Source: Thermomonas sp.
Lineage (GTDB): Bacteria; Pseudomonadota; Gammaproteobacteria; Xanthomonadales; Xanthomonadaceae
NCBI RefSeq assembly: GCF_019104945.1
Contig: NZ_JAHRWW010000039.1
Location: 1-54,493 of the forward strand
DNA length: 54,493 nt
Reading direction: 5' to 3'
Part shown: positions 1 to 10,001 of the stretch, piece by piece
Position numbering within the stretch: the stretch's first letter is position 1
How the letters are laid out: the number at the start of each line of letters is the position of its first letter
Program-made: the position numbers and the translations under genes
The notes under the pieces: generated by a model
What the model was told of the DNA's origin: nothing
Databases searched by the model: none
What the model saw: the letters and a program-made list of their open reading frames with translations, nothing else

Positions 1-1
1 C

Positions 2-796
2 ATTACCGCACCGACGCACCCGCGCCAACTACCTGCCCCCGTACACGGCGAAATCCATTTCGATAACGTAACCTTTCACTACCCACAGCGCCCGGACGCA
101 CCGGCGTTGGAAGGTTTTTCGCTACACGTGAAACCCGGTGAAACCGTTGCACTGGTAGGGCCATCGGGGGCTGGGAAAAGCACCGTCATTTCGATGTTGC
201 TGCGCTTCCACGACCCGGACGCAGGCCGCATTGTGCTAGATGGCGAAACAATTACTGCCTTGGACCCCTCTGATCTGCGCAGCGCCATTGCCATTGTGCC
301 GCAAGCGCCCGTCATTTTTGCCAGCAGCGCAGCCGACAACATCCGCTATGGCAAGCTGGAGGCGACCGATGCCGAAGTGCGCCGTGCGGCCGATTCGGCC
401 AAAGCGAGCGAGTTTCTTGACGCCCTTCCCGATGGCTTTGCCAGCGAACTGGGCGAACGCGGCGCGCGCCTCTCGGGCGGCCAACAGCAGCGCATCGCGA
501 TTGCGCGTGCACTGCTCAAAGACGCGCCGATCCTGCTCTTGGACGAAGCCACCTCCGCACTCGATGCACAGAGCGAGCGCGACGTGCAGCAGGCACTGGA
601 AAACCTGATGGCCGGACGCACCACGCTGGTGGTGGCGCATCGTCTTGCCACCGTACTCAAAGCCGACCGCATCGTGGTGATGGAACACGGCCGTATCGTG
701 GCCGAAGGCACCCACGCCGAACTGCTGGCGCAGGGCGGGCTCTATGCCGAGCTCGCCAAGTTGCAGTTCTTAGGTGAAAGCTCGGTCACTGCATAA
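2..796 (+). CDS. ABC exporter, C-terminal ATPase part (5' end outside window)
   Basis: This is the 3' end of an exporter-type ABC half-transporter. The frame is open from base 2, so the start and the membrane domain lie upstream of the window. The visible part is the nucleotide-binding domain. It opens with the usual strand [19 protein letters not shown], followed by Walker [11 protein letters not shown]-loop (IVPQAP), ABC signature [16 protein letters not shown], Walker [13 protein letters not shown] and the switch His in VAHRL. The order and spacing fit MsbA/multidrug or lipid exporters in which the ATPase is fused behind six membrane helices. The substrate cannot be told from the ATPase alone. 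The stop overlaps the end of the convergent hydroxybutyrate dehydrogenase gene by 11 bp, with no room for a separate terminator. Confidence 0.9.
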   Translation: MTAPTHPRQLPAPVHGEIHFDNVTFHYPQRPDAPALEGFSLHVKPGETVALVGPSGAGKSTVISMLLRFHDPDAGRIVLDGETITALDPSDLRSAIAIVPQAPVIFASSAADNIRYGKLEATDAEVRRAADSAKASEFLDALPDGFASELGERGARLSGGQQQRIAIARALLKDAPILLLDEATSALDAQSERDVQQALENLMAGRTTLVVAHRLATVLKADRIVVMEHGRIVAEGTHAELLAQGGLYAELAKLQFLGESSVTA

Positions 797-1610
797 ACCA
801 GCCGTGGCTAACCACTAGCGACTGCCCAGTAAGCGCATTACTAGGCCACGCGGCAAAAGTCAGCGCGGCTTGGGCCACATCATCTACCGTGGTGAACTCA
901 CCATCCACGGTATCTTTGAGCATCACCGTCTTCACCACATCGGCTTCGCTAATGCCAAGCTCCTGTGCCTGTTCTGGAATTTGTTTTTCCACCAGCGGCG
1001 TGCGTACAAAGCCAGGGCAAATTACATTGCTGCGAATGTTATAAGCCGCGCCCTCTTTGGCGATCACCTTGGCTAGCCCCTCCAAACCGTGCTTGGCCGC
1101 CACGTATGGGCTCTTTAGCTTCGATGCCTCTTTAGAATGCACCGACCCCATAAACACGATGCTGCCGCCACGCTTAGACGCGATCATCTGCCGCATCGCC
1201 GCACGCGCGGTTAAAAATCCGCCATCTAAATGCACCGCAATGAGCTTTTTCCAATCGGAAAAACGAAACTCTTGCAGCGGCGCCACAATTTGAATACCGG
1301 CATTACTGACTAACACGTCAATCGCGCCCAGCTGCTTGTTGACCAGCTCAAACCCAGCATCTACCGCTGCTTCATCGGTCACATCCATGGCAACAGCCAG
1401 CGTGCGCACGCCCTTGCTTGCGATCGCATCGGCTGTTGCCTGTGCCTGCTCCAGCTTTAGGTCGGCGATCACCACATTCGCGCCTGCATCGGCAAACACT
1501 TCGGCAATCCGCTTGCCAATGCCGCTGGCGGCCCCTGTTACCAATGCTGTTTTTCCCTTTAGGCTCAACTGCGTTGTTGCACTGACCGTTTGATTCGTTA
1601 CATCGCTCAT
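786..1610 (-). CDS. hbdH: 3-hydroxybutyrate dehydrogenase (SDR family)
   Basis: A classical short-chain dehydrogenase of 274 aa, predicted to interconvert D-3-hydroxybutyrate and acetoacetate with NAD in the cytoplasm. It has the nucleotide motif TGAASGIG (25-32), the NAG motif (103-105), a catalytic Ser near 156 in GSVHSK and the YxxxK pair Tyr169/Lys173. The GSVHSK stretch and the tail SHGWFMQ are what I associate with 3-hydroxybutyrate dehydrogenases rather than FabG. The ATG at 1610 is preceded by AGGAG. The patatin-like gene lies upstream on the same strand with a 44-bp gap, so the two are probably cotranscribed. The pair suggests use of hydroxybutyrate or short PHB. No PHB synthase is visible here, so substrate choice rests on family resemblance. 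Confidence 0.85.
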   Translation of the reverse strand: MSDVTNQTVSATTQLSLKGKTALVTGAASGIGKRIAEVFADAGANVVIADLKLEQAQATADAIASKGVRTLAVAMDVTDEAAVDAGFELVNKQLGAIDVLVSNAGIQIVAPLQEFRFSDWKKLIAVHLDGGFLTARAAMRQMIASKRGGSIVFMGSVHSKEASKLKSPYVAAKHGLEGLAKVIAKEGAAYNIRSNVICPGFVRTPLVEKQIPEQAQELGISEADVVKTVMLKDTVDGEFTTVDDVAQAALTFAAWPSNALTGQSLVVSHGWFMQ

Positions 1611-1654
1611 CTTGATGCTCCTTGATTTCTAGCAAAACCATCTAGCCAAATGTT

Positions 1655-2815
1655 TTAGCGACTGCTGCGCACCGTTGCGCCATCGCTCTGATAATCGATC
1701 ACGCAGAACCCACCTGCACACGGCGCACGTTGCTGGCCAAGCAGCCCAAGCGACGCTGCCATGTCCACCTGTCCGGCCTGCCAATGCTCATGAATCGACA
1801 GGCGCGAAAACTCGTAGTCTTTGTTGTGCGTTTCATAAGGCTTGGGATGGTGGATTACGTGCACCAAGGTGACCGCAGGCAAGCGGCTGCGCGCCAACAA
1901 AGCCTGCACCTGCGGGCTTTTGCGCTGGGCTGGTGAAAGCTGCTCGGCAAGCTCACGCAATAAATGCCGAAGCTCATGCCGCTCGCGCACTAGGTTACTG
2001 ATCATGCGCGTCCGGCTGGAGAACTGGATGTCTTTACTGCGCTCGGCCACATCCAGAAGCGTTTGCGGGACTTGGCCGCGTGCGCTGAATAAATCCACTT
2101 GGAACACCGTTGCGTGTTCGCCCGAGTGCTCTTCTAAATCGCGCATGAGCCACGACAACGGTGTATTGGATACTAGCCCGCCATCCCAATAGTGCCGCCC
2201 ATGTATTTTGACCGGCGCAAACCCTGGCGGCAGCGCGCCGCTGGCTAGTACGTGATCCACGGTAATGTGTTCGTGCGTACTATCGAAGGTGACAAAATTC
2301 CCTGTTTCCACATCCACCGCACCCACCGAGTAGCGCAAGGGGCCGTGGTTCAGCAGCTCAAAATCCACCAGTTGTAGCAGCGTTTCACGCAGTGGCGCGG
2401 TGTCGTACACGCTTACCGGCATGCGCGGCCACCATTCCCACCACGGACGCGGGCTAAAAAATCCGGGGACACCATGCACCGCCCCCCATTGCGCGGCAAA
2501 CGCATCCCACCATTCGCGCAGCTGTTCCGGTATTTGCACCGCCTCTGCCAATGGCAAAAGGCGCAGCCCTACGCGATCCCAAAATGCACGCAGGCGCTCA
2601 ACGCGAAGGGGTTTGGGGTTGCCGGCAATAATCGCCGCATTGATCGCGCCAATGGAGATCCCTGCGACCCAATCAATATCATCGGGCCGCGCTGCCAGCG
2701 CTTCATACGCGCCGCCTTGGTAGGCCCCTAACGCGCCGCCGCCCTGTAACACGAGCGCATTTAAGGAGGTAAAGCCGTCGGCCTGTTTTGAAGCCGCTTG
2801 ACGGGTGCGGGGCAT
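1655..2815 (-). CDS. Patatin-like phospholipase
   Basis: A 386-aa patatin-family acyl hydrolase. The oxyanion-hole loop QGGGALGAYQGG (24-35), the nucleophile elbow GISIG (Ser54) and the catalytic Asp211 in the DGG motif form the complete Ser-Asp dyad. The C-terminal third, after about residue 290, looks like the DUF3734 extension that often follows this patatin subtype. No signal peptide is evident, so a cytoplasmic or membrane-surface location is expected. It is the upstream partner of the 3-hydroxybutyrate dehydrogenase gene. I recall this pairing in other proteobacteria, which suggests a role in lipid or hydroxyacyl ester turnover. The true substrate is unknown. Confidence 0.85.
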   Translation of the reverse strand: MPRTRQAASKQADGFTSLNALVLQGGGALGAYQGGAYEALAARPDDIDWVAGISIGAINAAIIAGNPKPLRVERLRAFWDRVGLRLLPLAEAVQIPEQLREWWDAFAAQWGAVHGVPGFFSPRPWWEWWPRMPVSVYDTAPLRETLLQLVDFELLNHGPLRYSVGAVDVETGNFVTFDSTHEHITVDHVLASGALPPGFAPVKIHGRHYWDGGLVSNTPLSWLMRDLEEHSGEHATVFQVDLFSARGQVPQTLLDVAERSKDIQFSSRTRMISNLVRERHELRHLLRELAEQLSPAQRKSPQVQALLARSRLPAVTLVHVIHHPKPYETHNKDYEFSRLSIHEHWQAGQVDMAASLGLLGQQRAPCAGGFCVIDYQSDGATVRSSR

Positions 2816-2894
2816 AAGCGCTCGGCTAATTGTTGCGATACAGCAACGCTACTCGCCCCGGCGAAGTAGCGTTGTGAAGAAGCCGATGAAGCGC

Positions 2895-3518
2895 TTATTT
2901 TTGCTTCCACGCGCCGCCAGTTTGATACCACCAGCCAGATTTCGCGCTAGACACCCACTGCTTGGCAAATACACCGCGAATTTGCGTTTCCCATTCCGGA
3001 TGGCCGTTGGCCACCGCGACTTCGCGATACACCGCATTGCGGTCGCGGTTATCGTCGGCCACGGCCGAGTTCAGCGCCACGCGGTCTTTTAGCTCCACCT
3101 TCGACGCATCACGCACGCTGATAAGGCCATCAGCGGTAAAGCCCAGCGCACCGCTATCAAACCCCGCGCGCAGGCTACTGCTAAAACGTGATTCCATGCG
3201 CGACTGGATCGCTTGAATGGCAGGAGTTTTGATGCTGATATCCGGCGCAGACTGCGCGCGTGCGCTGCCCACACCCACCAGCACCCACGGATCGAAGCGC
3301 GACAAGTCCAGTTCGATGCGACGATCCAGCACGGCCATGCCGCCACCGCTCGCAGGCTCTTGTTTGATCTGCACTTTATCGGCGTCATTGATGACTTTTT
3401 CAACAAATTCCTTCGCCGCTTCCTTGGCTTCCGCCGCTGGGAAATACACATTAATGGTGACGCATGCGCTGAGCAGCAACGCGCCTGCAACCGGTACACC
3501 CATCCACTGTTTCATCAT
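2895..3518 (-). CDS. YdbL-like DUF1318 lipoprotein
   Basis: A 207-aa protein with an N-terminal lipoprotein signal (MMKQWMGVPVAGALLLSAC, lipid-modified Cys19) followed by VTINVYFPAAEAKEAA, a segment typical of lipoprotein members of the DUF1318 (YdbL) family. I chose the ATG at 3518 because GGGAG lies 4 nt upstream; a longer frame starts with a weak TTG at 3539. The gene follows the YdbH-like gene by 25 bp on the same strand. In E. coli ydbH-ynbE-ydbL is a three-gene operon in which YnbE is a small outer-membrane lipoprotein and YdbL a soluble periplasmic modulator. Here no separate ynbE is present and the YdbL-like protein itself carries the lipid anchor. Whether it does both jobs is inference. 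Confidence 0.75.
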   Translation of the reverse strand: MMKQWMGVPVAGALLLSACVTINVYFPAAEAKEAAKEFVEKVINDADKVQIKQEPASGGGMAVLDRRIELDLSRFDPWVLVGVGSARAQSAPDISIKTPAIQAIQSRMESRFSSSLRAGFDSGALGFTADGLISVRDASKVELKDRVALNSAVADDNRDRNAVYREVAVANGHPEWETQIRGVFAKQWVSSAKSGWWYQTGGAWKQK

Positions 3519-3543
3519 CTTGCTCCCTAACTTCGTCAATGGT

Positions 3544-5565
3544 TTATTCGATCACGGGGGCCACATCCCCCCTACCCGCGGCCATCAGGCGTTCCAACAA
3601 TGTTGGCCAAGCCACGGCTCGGTTGTATCCAATCACGTCCAACTGCGGCACGCCCTTTCCTTTTACGATAGTAAAGGCATTGCCAGCTGAATGTAGGCCA
3701 GACATCGCACAAATCTGATTTTCCAAGCGGCAGCCAATACCAATCTGGCGGTAGCCAAAATCGGAAAACAGGCCAATCAAGCGCCCCTGCAGGCTGCTAA
3801 AGAAAGACGCATCGCCCACGCTGCTGATGTCTTGCACGGCGCGCTGGCTGATGCGCTGCTTCACGCCTTTTTTAGCGTCGGTGATAAAACGCGCATCAAA
3901 CGCTACCGGCTCCCAGTTCACCAAGCGAAACCCTGTCATGCGCCCATCGAGCTTACCGCTGATACTGCCAAAACCCAGCACTTCGGTGAGCCGTGTTAGG
4001 TCTAAGTCGTCCATCTCAATATCCGCACTCAGGCTGGGCGCGGTGCCAAAAGGGCGTTCTAGGGAAAGTGATGAAAACGCCACGCGGCCATCAAAAATTT
4101 GCATGGAAAGACCGCCATCAAAATCGATGCGATCATTAGCATAATGTGCACTGGGAATATCGCCGCCAAGCCGCCCCTGAAATGCCGGAAGTTCCAAGGC
4201 CTGCGACAGCTTGCCAAAATCTAGGTCGGCCAGACGCATACCAAAACGAATATCCATGCCCTCGTTGGCTTGCGGAGGGCGAATGACTACGTCGCGCAAG
4301 GTAAGCGTCCCATCCAAGAATGGTATTGGCACTTCTTCGCGCACACGCAATTGACCATGTGCACTAGTAAACGGCATCACCGTCGCGCCAAACGCCAAGC
4401 CATAGAGCTGCCCGCCGTTCCAACGCAGTGCGCTCTCTACCTGCTGCTTAGCAGAATAGACGACGCTTCCCTGCAGGCCATCAAATACAAAGCGCCCAGC
4501 CGGGTCATCAACCGTAACCCCCTCCAGCTCCGCCTGCACACTTTCTAACCCTTGTTGGTTCACCTCCGCACGCACACTTGCCTTGCCACGCAGCTCAACA
4601 CCAGACAGCCCCACCAGCCCCATCCAACCCGATAGGTAGTGCGCCTTGAGTGGCGTCATATCTTGGCTTTGCGCGCGCACAGCCAGCGTTTGCAAAGCAC
4701 CATCCGCACTGAGCTGGGCCGATGCTTGCGCGTTTAGTGTTTGCCCATCCTGCCAGGTGATCTTCGGCAATACCCAGCCTTCCTGCCCATGCTGGGTTGC
4801 GTCTAATTGAAACTTCACTGGCGCTTGCGGCAGCGCCACGTAGGTGTTTCCGGCCAAAAACTCACCGCGCAGCAGCTCGCCCTCAAGTTGTAGCTGCGCC
4901 TGCGCGGGGCGGCTGAGGTAGTTGAGTTGAAGCGCGGCTCCAAGCCCTTCAGCAACGATACTGCTATCGCTGTTTTCTAAACCAACACCCTGCACATCCA
5001 GCGTTCCGACTATCTGTAACGCGTCGCGACTCGGTGCGGTTACTGCTAAGCGCCCGCTCAATAAACCGGCTTTCAAATGGCTATCCGCCCAAGCTTGGGT
5101 CGCCAGTGCTTGCGCCCAGGCTAGCGGCACTTGGGTCAAATCAAGCGTGGTGAGATCCGGCGTCTTTGCGCGCTGCGCAAGTGTGATGCGTGCGCGCCCC
5201 TGCGCCAAATCCACCCGCGTCATATCGGGCGCTAGCTGCACCGCAAGCTGCATCGGCGGCGCTGTGCCGCTGCGTAATGGCCCCGCACACTGCCAGCCCG
5301 CGGCTTCACTATGTTGCAAAGGGCACTGCCATTGCACATTGCGAAAGTGGTAACCCAAACTCGGTGCATCGACCCTTTTTGCCAACAGCTGCAGTGTTCC
5401 AAAGGCCTGCGTGCTTGGCCAGTCTAGGCGCAGCTGCACGTGCTCCAACGTGCCAACCGGCGTGGTGATCTTGGCCGCTTTTAGCTGCGCACTGCGTGCC
5501 GCCACGGGCGTCGCCGCCAGCACTGTTACAAGGCCCAGACAAAAGGGTACGATCATTCGCAGCAT
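3544..5565 (-). CDS. ydbH: YdbH-like AsmA/TamB-type envelope protein
   Basis: A 673-aa exported protein with an N-terminal signal or anchor (hydrophobic residues 2-22) and a long run of beta-rich segments without enzyme motifs. This matches the AsmA-like superfamily that includes YhdP, TamB and YdbH, whose long grooves carry phospholipid between the membranes. The C-terminal 250 residues, with the stretch around SSVGDASFFSSLQGRLIGLF and a Cys pair near the end, look like the YdbH C-terminal domain (Pfam name dicarboxylate transport). The DUF1318 lipoprotein downstream supports the YdbH assignment. It is shorter than E. coli YdbH (about 880 aa). The divergent receiver-HPt gene starts only 33 bp away, so the promoters must overlap. 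Confidence 0.7.
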   Translation of the reverse strand: MLRMIVPFCLGLVTVLAATPVAARSAQLKAAKITTPVGTLEHVQLRLDWPSTQAFGTLQLLAKRVDAPSLGYHFRNVQWQCPLQHSEAAGWQCAGPLRSGTAPPMQLAVQLAPDMTRVDLAQGRARITLAQRAKTPDLTTLDLTQVPLAWAQALATQAWADSHLKAGLLSGRLAVTAPSRDALQIVGTLDVQGVGLENSDSSIVAEGLGAALQLNYLSRPAQAQLQLEGELLRGEFLAGNTYVALPQAPVKFQLDATQHGQEGWVLPKITWQDGQTLNAQASAQLSADGALQTLAVRAQSQDMTPLKAHYLSGWMGLVGLSGVELRGKASVRAEVNQQGLESVQAELEGVTVDDPAGRFVFDGLQGSVVYSAKQQVESALRWNGGQLYGLAFGATVMPFTSAHGQLRVREEVPIPFLDGTLTLRDVVIRPPQANEGMDIRFGMRLADLDFGKLSQALELPAFQGRLGGDIPSAHYANDRIDFDGGLSMQIFDGRVAFSSLSLERPFGTAPSLSADIEMDDLDLTRLTEVLGFGSISGKLDGRMTGFRLVNWEPVAFDARFITDAKKGVKQRISQRAVQDISSVGDASFFSSLQGRLIGLFSDFGYRQIGIGCRLENQICAMSGLHSAGNAFTIVKGKGVPQLDVIGYNRAVAWPTLLERLMAAGRGDVAPVIE

Positions 5566-5598
5566 GGACTAAGCATACTCAGGAAGGACGCCAACACA

Positions 5599-6291
5599 AT
5601 GAACCTCCCCACACCCAATATGCCGCGCATCCTTTTGGCTGAAGATGACCCCGTCAGCGCCGCATTTCTACTTGAATCTATCAGCCGCCTGCCCGCACAA
5701 GCCGTATTGGCGACAACACGTGCAGAAGCACGTACGGTGGCCAGTACAGCGTCTTTCGATCTGCTGCTACTCGATGCCAACCTTCCCGACGGCAGTGGCA
5801 TTCAGCTGCTGCACACACTACGCCACCAAGGGATCACCGCCACCGCATTAGCGCATACGGCCGACTGCGATCCACAAGTTCATGCGCAGCTAGTAGAAGC
5901 AGGATTTGTGCAGGTATTACACAAGCCGATACCCGTACCAACGCTGCTGCACGCGCTGCAGCTGCACTTACCAGCGCAGGCGTTTCCCATATGGGACAAC
6001 GCCGCGGCCCTCGCCGCTATGGGGGGCAAGCCGGAGCACGTCAGCACGCTGCGGGCGCTGTTTTTGCAGGAGCTTAGTGGCCAGCAGCAGCGCATTATCA
6101 GTGCAGCTCAAAACTCGGATGAAGCCAGCATTCGTGCCGAACTGCATCGCCTCGCCGCTGCCTGCGGCTTCGTGGGTGCTGCGCGCCTACTCAATACCGT
6201 ACGCCAGCTGCAGGCCTCCCCTCTAAGCGCCCATGCACTGCAAAATTTCGAACACGAATGCCAATCAGCGCTCCGCGTTGATGACCTCTAG
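5599..6291 (+). CDS. Response regulator with C-terminal HPt domain
   Basis: A 230-aa two-domain signalling protein. Residues 10-125 form a receiver domain with acidic pocket E15-D16-D17, phospho-acceptor Asp59 in [13 protein letters not shown] and the conserved Lys109-Pro110. Residues 135-225 look like a histidine phosphotransfer domain with candidate His183 in [12 protein letters not shown]. The usual HPt motif is HxLKG; here the Lys and Gly are both Ala, so phosphotransfer activity is uncertain. There is no histidine kinase or output domain nearby, so it is an orphan. The frame ends inside the 3' end of pgi on the other strand (27 bp overlap). It could pass phosphate between a hybrid kinase and another regulator. 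Confidence 0.75.
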   Translation: MNLPTPNMPRILLAEDDPVSAAFLLESISRLPAQAVLATTRAEARTVASTASFDLLLLDANLPDGSGIQLLHTLRHQGITATALAHTADCDPQVHAQLVEAGFVQVLHKPIPVPTLLHALQLHLPAQAFPIWDNAAALAAMGGKPEHVSTLRALFLQELSGQQQRIISAAQNSDEASIRAELHRLAAACGFVGAARLLNTVRQLQASPLSAHALQNFEHECQSALRVDDL

Positions 6292-7773
6292 CAACTGCCG
6301 GGTGACTGGGTCTTTCGCTACCGTTTCACCACGCAGCGCTGGCAGCAGCGAATTGGCCACCTGCTTGCCAAGCTCCACACCAAACTGGTCGAACGCATTG
6401 ATGCCCCATAGCACCGCCTGCAGATAGACGCTGTGTTCGTACAGGGCAATCAACATGCCAAGGCTATGCGGTGTGAGTGTATCGAGCAGCAGCAACGTGC
6501 TGGGGCGGTTACCCGGATAGCGACGGTGCGGGTCTTCGCTGTCTTGCCCATTCGCCAGCGCTTCGGTCTGCGCCAGCAAATTGGCCAGCAGTGCGTCATG
6601 GTTTGCCTTAAATGGGTGGTCGGCATGCGCCACACCGATAAAATCGGCGGGCACTATTTGCGTGCCTTGGTGCAGCGCTTGGAAGAAGCTGTGCTGGGTA
6701 TCCGTTCCCGCGCCGCCCCACCACACCGGCACGGTATCGGTCGGCACCGCGCTGCCGTCGAGGCGCACACGCTTACCTAGGCTTTCCATCACCAACTGCT
6801 GCAGATATTTTGGCAACAGCTGCAGACGGTCGTCATAGGGCAGCACCGCCTGCGTGGCGGCGTGCAGACCATTACGGTTCCAAATCGCAGCAAGTGCGTG
6901 CCACACCGGCATGTTTTCGCGCAGTGGAGCCTTCTGCGCGTGCGTATCCATGGCCGCAGCGCCTTCTAACAAGTCTTCGAAGCGGTCCATCCCCAGCGCC
7001 AGCGCAATCGGGAAGCCCACCGCCGACCACAGCGAATAGCGTCCCCCCACCCAGTCCCACATCGGCAGGGTACGCTCGGGTGGAATGCCGAAATCGGCCA
7101 CGCGCTGCGCATTGGTACTCACCGCATAGAGGCGCTCATCGTTACCTAACCACTGCCGCACGATGCTGCCGTTGAGCAGGGTTTCTTGGGTGCCAAACGT
7201 TTTCGAGATCATGATCGCGGCTGTTTTCGCCGGATCAAGTTTGGCCAGCACGCGGCGCGCCGCATTGCCGTCCACATTGGAAAGAAAATGCACGCGGAAA
7301 CGCGCACCGGGAAGTGCCAGCGCATCCACCACCAAGCGCGGCCCAAGATCGGACCCACCAATCCCAATGCTGACGATATCGGTGACATTGGTGCCCGCCA
7401 GCGCGTCGATCAATTCACGCATGCGCAGCTGGGTGGACACCGCCTGCGCACGCGCCGCCAGCGCAAACGCAGAACCATTACCATTGTTGCCGCGTAGCGC
7501 ACTATGCAGGGCCGCACGGTCTTCGGTGCTATTGACGGCTTCACCGCCCAATAACTGGCACATAGCGCCCGCAAGATCGGCACGCTGGGCGATATCGAAC
7601 AAGGCGTCCAGCGCACTGCGGTCGTAGCGTTGGCGCGCAAAGTTAGCGTAGAGGGCGCCGCAGCGCACGGAAAAATCCTGCGCACGGGCGGCGTCAGCGG
7701 CTATTAGCGCCGACAATGTCGTGCTGGACAGCCGTTGTGCATGAGCAGAAAGACCATCCAGCAAATTCGTCAT
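6265..7773 (-). CDS. pgi: Glucose-6-phosphate isomerase
   Basis: Interconverts glucose 6-phosphate and fructose 6-phosphate in the cytoplasm. The 502-aa protein has both PGI signatures: [14 protein letters not shown] and, near the C-terminus, [10 protein letters not shown]. It also has the phosphate-binding stretch [10 protein letters not shown] and the catalytic-His region HPFKANHD. I chose the ATG at 7773, which gives MTNLLDG and normal length; the open frame runs 36 codons further but overlaps panD. The start is 2 bp after the panD stop, so pgi is the last gene of the pcnB-folK-panBCD-pgi transcript and is probably translationally coupled. Confidence 0.95.
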   Translation of the reverse strand: MTNLLDGLSAHAQRLSSTTLSALIAADAARAQDFSVRCGALYANFARQRYDRSALDALFDIAQRADLAGAMCQLLGGEAVNSTEDRAALHSALRGNNGNGSAFALAARAQAVSTQLRMRELIDALAGTNVTDIVSIGIGGSDLGPRLVVDALALPGARFRVHFLSNVDGNAARRVLAKLDPAKTAAIMISKTFGTQETLLNGSIVRQWLGNDERLYAVSTNAQRVADFGIPPERTLPMWDWVGGRYSLWSAVGFPIALALGMDRFEDLLEGAAAMDTHAQKAPLRENMPVWHALAAIWNRNGLHAATQAVLPYDDRLQLLPKYLQQLVMESLGKRVRLDGSAVPTDTVPVWWGGAGTDTQHSFFQALHQGTQIVPADFIGVAHADHPFKANHDALLANLLAQTEALANGQDSEDPHRRYPGNRPSTLLLLDTLTPHSLGMLIALYEHSVYLQAVLWGINAFDQFGVELGKQVANSLLPALRGETVAKDPVTRQLLEVINAER

Positions 7774-7775
7774 CG

Positions 7776-8156
7776 TTATGCGGCCTGCTTGGGCATTGAG
7801 TGGTTGGTGTGGGTCATGCGATTGTCTTTGTCCACATACACACAGGTAGGCTTGTGCGCTTTGGCCTCTTCGGCCTCGCACTGCACGTAGGCGCAGATGA
7901 TGACGAGATCGCCCACCTTGGACTTATGCGCAGCTGCGCCGTTGACCGAAATTACGCCACTGCCTTCTTCGCCACGAATGGCGTAGGTGGAATAACGCTC
8001 ACCGCTGGTGACGTCGTAGATATGGATCTGCTCGTATTCGCGGATTCCGGAGATGTCCAACAGGCGACCGTCGATGGCACAGGAGCCTTCGTAGTGCAGC
8101 TCGGCATGGGTGACGGTGGCGCGGTGAATTTTGCCCTTGAGCAGGGTGAGTTGCAT
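7776..8156 (-). CDS. panD: Aspartate 1-decarboxylase proenzyme
   Basis: Makes beta-alanine from L-aspartate for pantothenate. The 126-aa chain starts [16 protein letters not shown] and carries the self-cleavage site Gly24-Ser25 (HYEGSC), where Ser25 becomes the pyruvoyl group. Conserved Lys9, Tyr58-region and the [11 protein letters not shown] segment are present. The start at 8156 is set by homology; the frame is open 24 codons upstream. It sits between panC and pgi, with 2 bp to pgi. Maturation in gammaproteobacteria often needs PanM (PanZ), which is not in this window. Confidence 0.95.
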   Translation of the reverse strand: MQLTLLKGKIHRATVTHAELHYEGSCAIDGRLLDISGIREYEQIHIYDVTSGERYSTYAIRGEEGSGVISVNGAAAHKSKVGDLVIICAYVQCEAEEAKAHKPTCVYVDKDNRMTHTNHSMPKQAA

Positions 8157-8251
8157 GGTGAGCTCCGGTGAAACGGTAAAAATGCTGAAACGTGGGTGTT
8201 CGCAGTATAAAACGCATTTTTTGCGCACTGCAACAATTGAGCCACTAGAAA

Positions 8252-9106
8252 CTATCCGGGCAAAATAAATTCAAGGTTATCAATTAACCGTGTCCGCCCC
8301 AGACGAGCTGCAATGAGTGCCACGCGCGCACCGCTTTCGCCTTCGTTGGGCGCGCTAAAATCGGGCTTGCGCAGCACCGCGTAATCGGGGACGAAACCTG
8401 CACTGCGCAGTGTCGCCTCGGCTTCGGCTTCCACCTGTGCCCGCGTCTGTCCAGCCTTTGCAGACGTACACATGGCTTGTAGTGTGCGATGGATCACGGG
8501 GGCCAACTGGCGTTCCTGCGCGCTGAGGTATTGATTGCGCGAGCTCATGGCCAAGCCATCGGCCTCACGCACGATGTCCCCGGCCAAAATCCACATCGGC
8601 ATATGCAAATCTACCACCAGCTGCCGAATGACCGCCAGCTGCTGATAATCTTTTTTGCCAAACGCGGCTACGTCGGGCAGCACTTGGTTGAACAGGCGCG
8701 TGACCACGGTACACACGCCGTCAAAATGACCCGGACGACACGCCCCTTCGAGCACAGCGCTCACACCGGGCACATGCACCTTCGACGCCAGCTCAACGCC
8801 AAACGGATACATCGCCTCCACTTCGGGCAGCCACAGCACATCGCAACCGGCTTCCGCCAGCCCAGTGGTATCGGCTTCCGGCGTGCGCGGGTAGCGGGTG
8901 AAATCTTCACTTGGGCCAAACTGGGTGGGGTTCACAAAGACGCTCGAAACCACCCGGTCGGCGTGTTGGCGTACCAGCTCCACTAGGGAAAAATGGCCTG
9001 CGTGCAAGTTGCCCATCGTGGGTACGAAGCCTACGCGTAGCCCTTCACGGCGCCAGCCAGCGACGCGCTCACGCAGCACAGCGAGTTGGGTGATGGTTTC
9101 AATCAT
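8252..9106 (-). CDS. panC: Pantothenate synthetase
   Basis: ATP-dependent ligation of pantoate and beta-alanine. The 284-aa protein has the HIGH-like motif MGNLHAGH (31-38), the FVNPTQFG pantoate site, GKKDYQQ and the KMSKS-like stretch MSSRNQYL, all typical of PanC. The ATG at 9106 is 7 bp after the panB stop. Upstream codons in the same frame translate into a shadow of panB and are not part of the protein. It belongs to the panBCD block, which makes the complete pantothenate branch from ketoisovalerate and aspartate apart from ketopantoate reductase (panE), which is not seen here. Confidence 0.95.
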   Translation of the reverse strand: MIETITQLAVLRERVAGWRREGLRVGFVPTMGNLHAGHFSLVELVRQHADRVVSSVFVNPTQFGPSEDFTRYPRTPEADTTGLAEAGCDVLWLPEVEAMYPFGVELASKVHVPGVSAVLEGACRPGHFDGVCTVVTRLFNQVLPDVAAFGKKDYQQLAVIRQLVVDLHMPMWILAGDIVREADGLAMSSRNQYLSAQERQLAPVIHRTLQAMCTSAKAGQTRAQVEAEAEATLRSAGFVPDYAVLRKPDFSAPNEGESGARVALIAARLGRTRLIDNLEFILPG

Positions 9107-9113
9107 GGTGTTC

Positions 9114-9932
9114 TCAGCTGTACGCGTGTTCGGAATCGGGGAAGCGGCCGCTGCGCACCGCATCGGCATAAGCCTCCACGGCACCTTGGATCGAGCCACC
9201 TTCGGCAAGAAAATCTTTGACAAATTTAGGTTTGCGATGCCCGGTATTGATGCCCAGCATGTCGTGCAGCACCAGCACTTGGCCATCGCACTCGGCACCC
9301 GCGCCAATACCAATCGTGGGAATGGGGCTGGCCTTGGTAATTTCTGCCGCAAGTTTGGCGGGCACGCCCTCTAACACCAATAGCGCAGCACCGGCCTCGG
9401 CCACCGCCAGCGCTTCACCGCGCAGGCGTTCTGCGGCCGACTGTTCACGCCCCTGCACCTTGAAACCGCCCATCGTTAGCACTGACTGCGGGGTAAGCCC
9501 AAGATGCGCGCAGACGGGAATTTCACGCTCAACCAAATAGCGGATTGTGGCCAGCTTATGACCCGCGCCTTCCAATTTCACCATGGCCGCGCCCGCTTGA
9601 ATAAAGCGTACGGCCGCCGCATGCGCCTGTTCGGGGCTGGCATCGGCGCCAAACGGGAAGTCGGAAATTTTCAGCGCCCGTGTTGCCCCGCGCGCCACCG
9701 CCTCGGTGTGATAGACGATGTCCTCCACCTGCACCGGCAAGGTGGAATCGCGCCCCTGCACCACCATGCCCAGCGAGTCACCAATCAAAATTAAGTCGAT
9801 ATTCGCCCGATCTAAAACACGCGCAAAGCTCGCGTCGTAACAGGTCAGCATCACTAATTTTTGGCCAGCAGCACGCGCCTGCTGCAGCTGCGGCACGCTC
9901 CAAGCGGCTTTTTGTTCGGCATGAACGCTCAT
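9114..9932 (-). CDS. panB: 3-methyl-2-oxobutanoate hydroxymethyltransferase
   Basis: Transfers a hydroxymethyl group from 5,10-methylene-THF to 2-ketoisovalerate to form ketopantoate. The protein (272 aa from the ATG at 9932) shows the TIM-barrel motifs [19 protein letters not shown] (metal Asp52), VKLEGAG and [17 protein letters not shown] with the catalytic Glu. The ATG has GGAA about 8 nt upstream; a GTG at 9947 would add five residues. A 69-bp gap separates it from folK, the longest gap in this operon, so a second promoter there is possible. Confidence 0.95.
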   Translation of the reverse strand: MSVHAEQKAAWSVPQLQQARAAGQKLVMLTCYDASFARVLDRANIDLILIGDSLGMVVQGRDSTLPVQVEDIVYHTEAVARGATRALKISDFPFGADASPEQAHAAAVRFIQAGAAMVKLEGAGHKLATIRYLVEREIPVCAHLGLTPQSVLTMGGFKVQGREQSAAERLRGEALAVAEAGAALLVLEGVPAKLAAEITKASPIPTIGIGAGAECDGQVLVLHDMLGINTGHRKPKFVKDFLAEGGSIQGAVEAYADAVRSGRFPDSEHAYS

Positions 9933-10001
9933 TGCAAATTCCGACACGGCGGGCGTGCATTATCGCCCGATTTCACGAAGCACCGCGCGCACTACAGAGA
10001 A

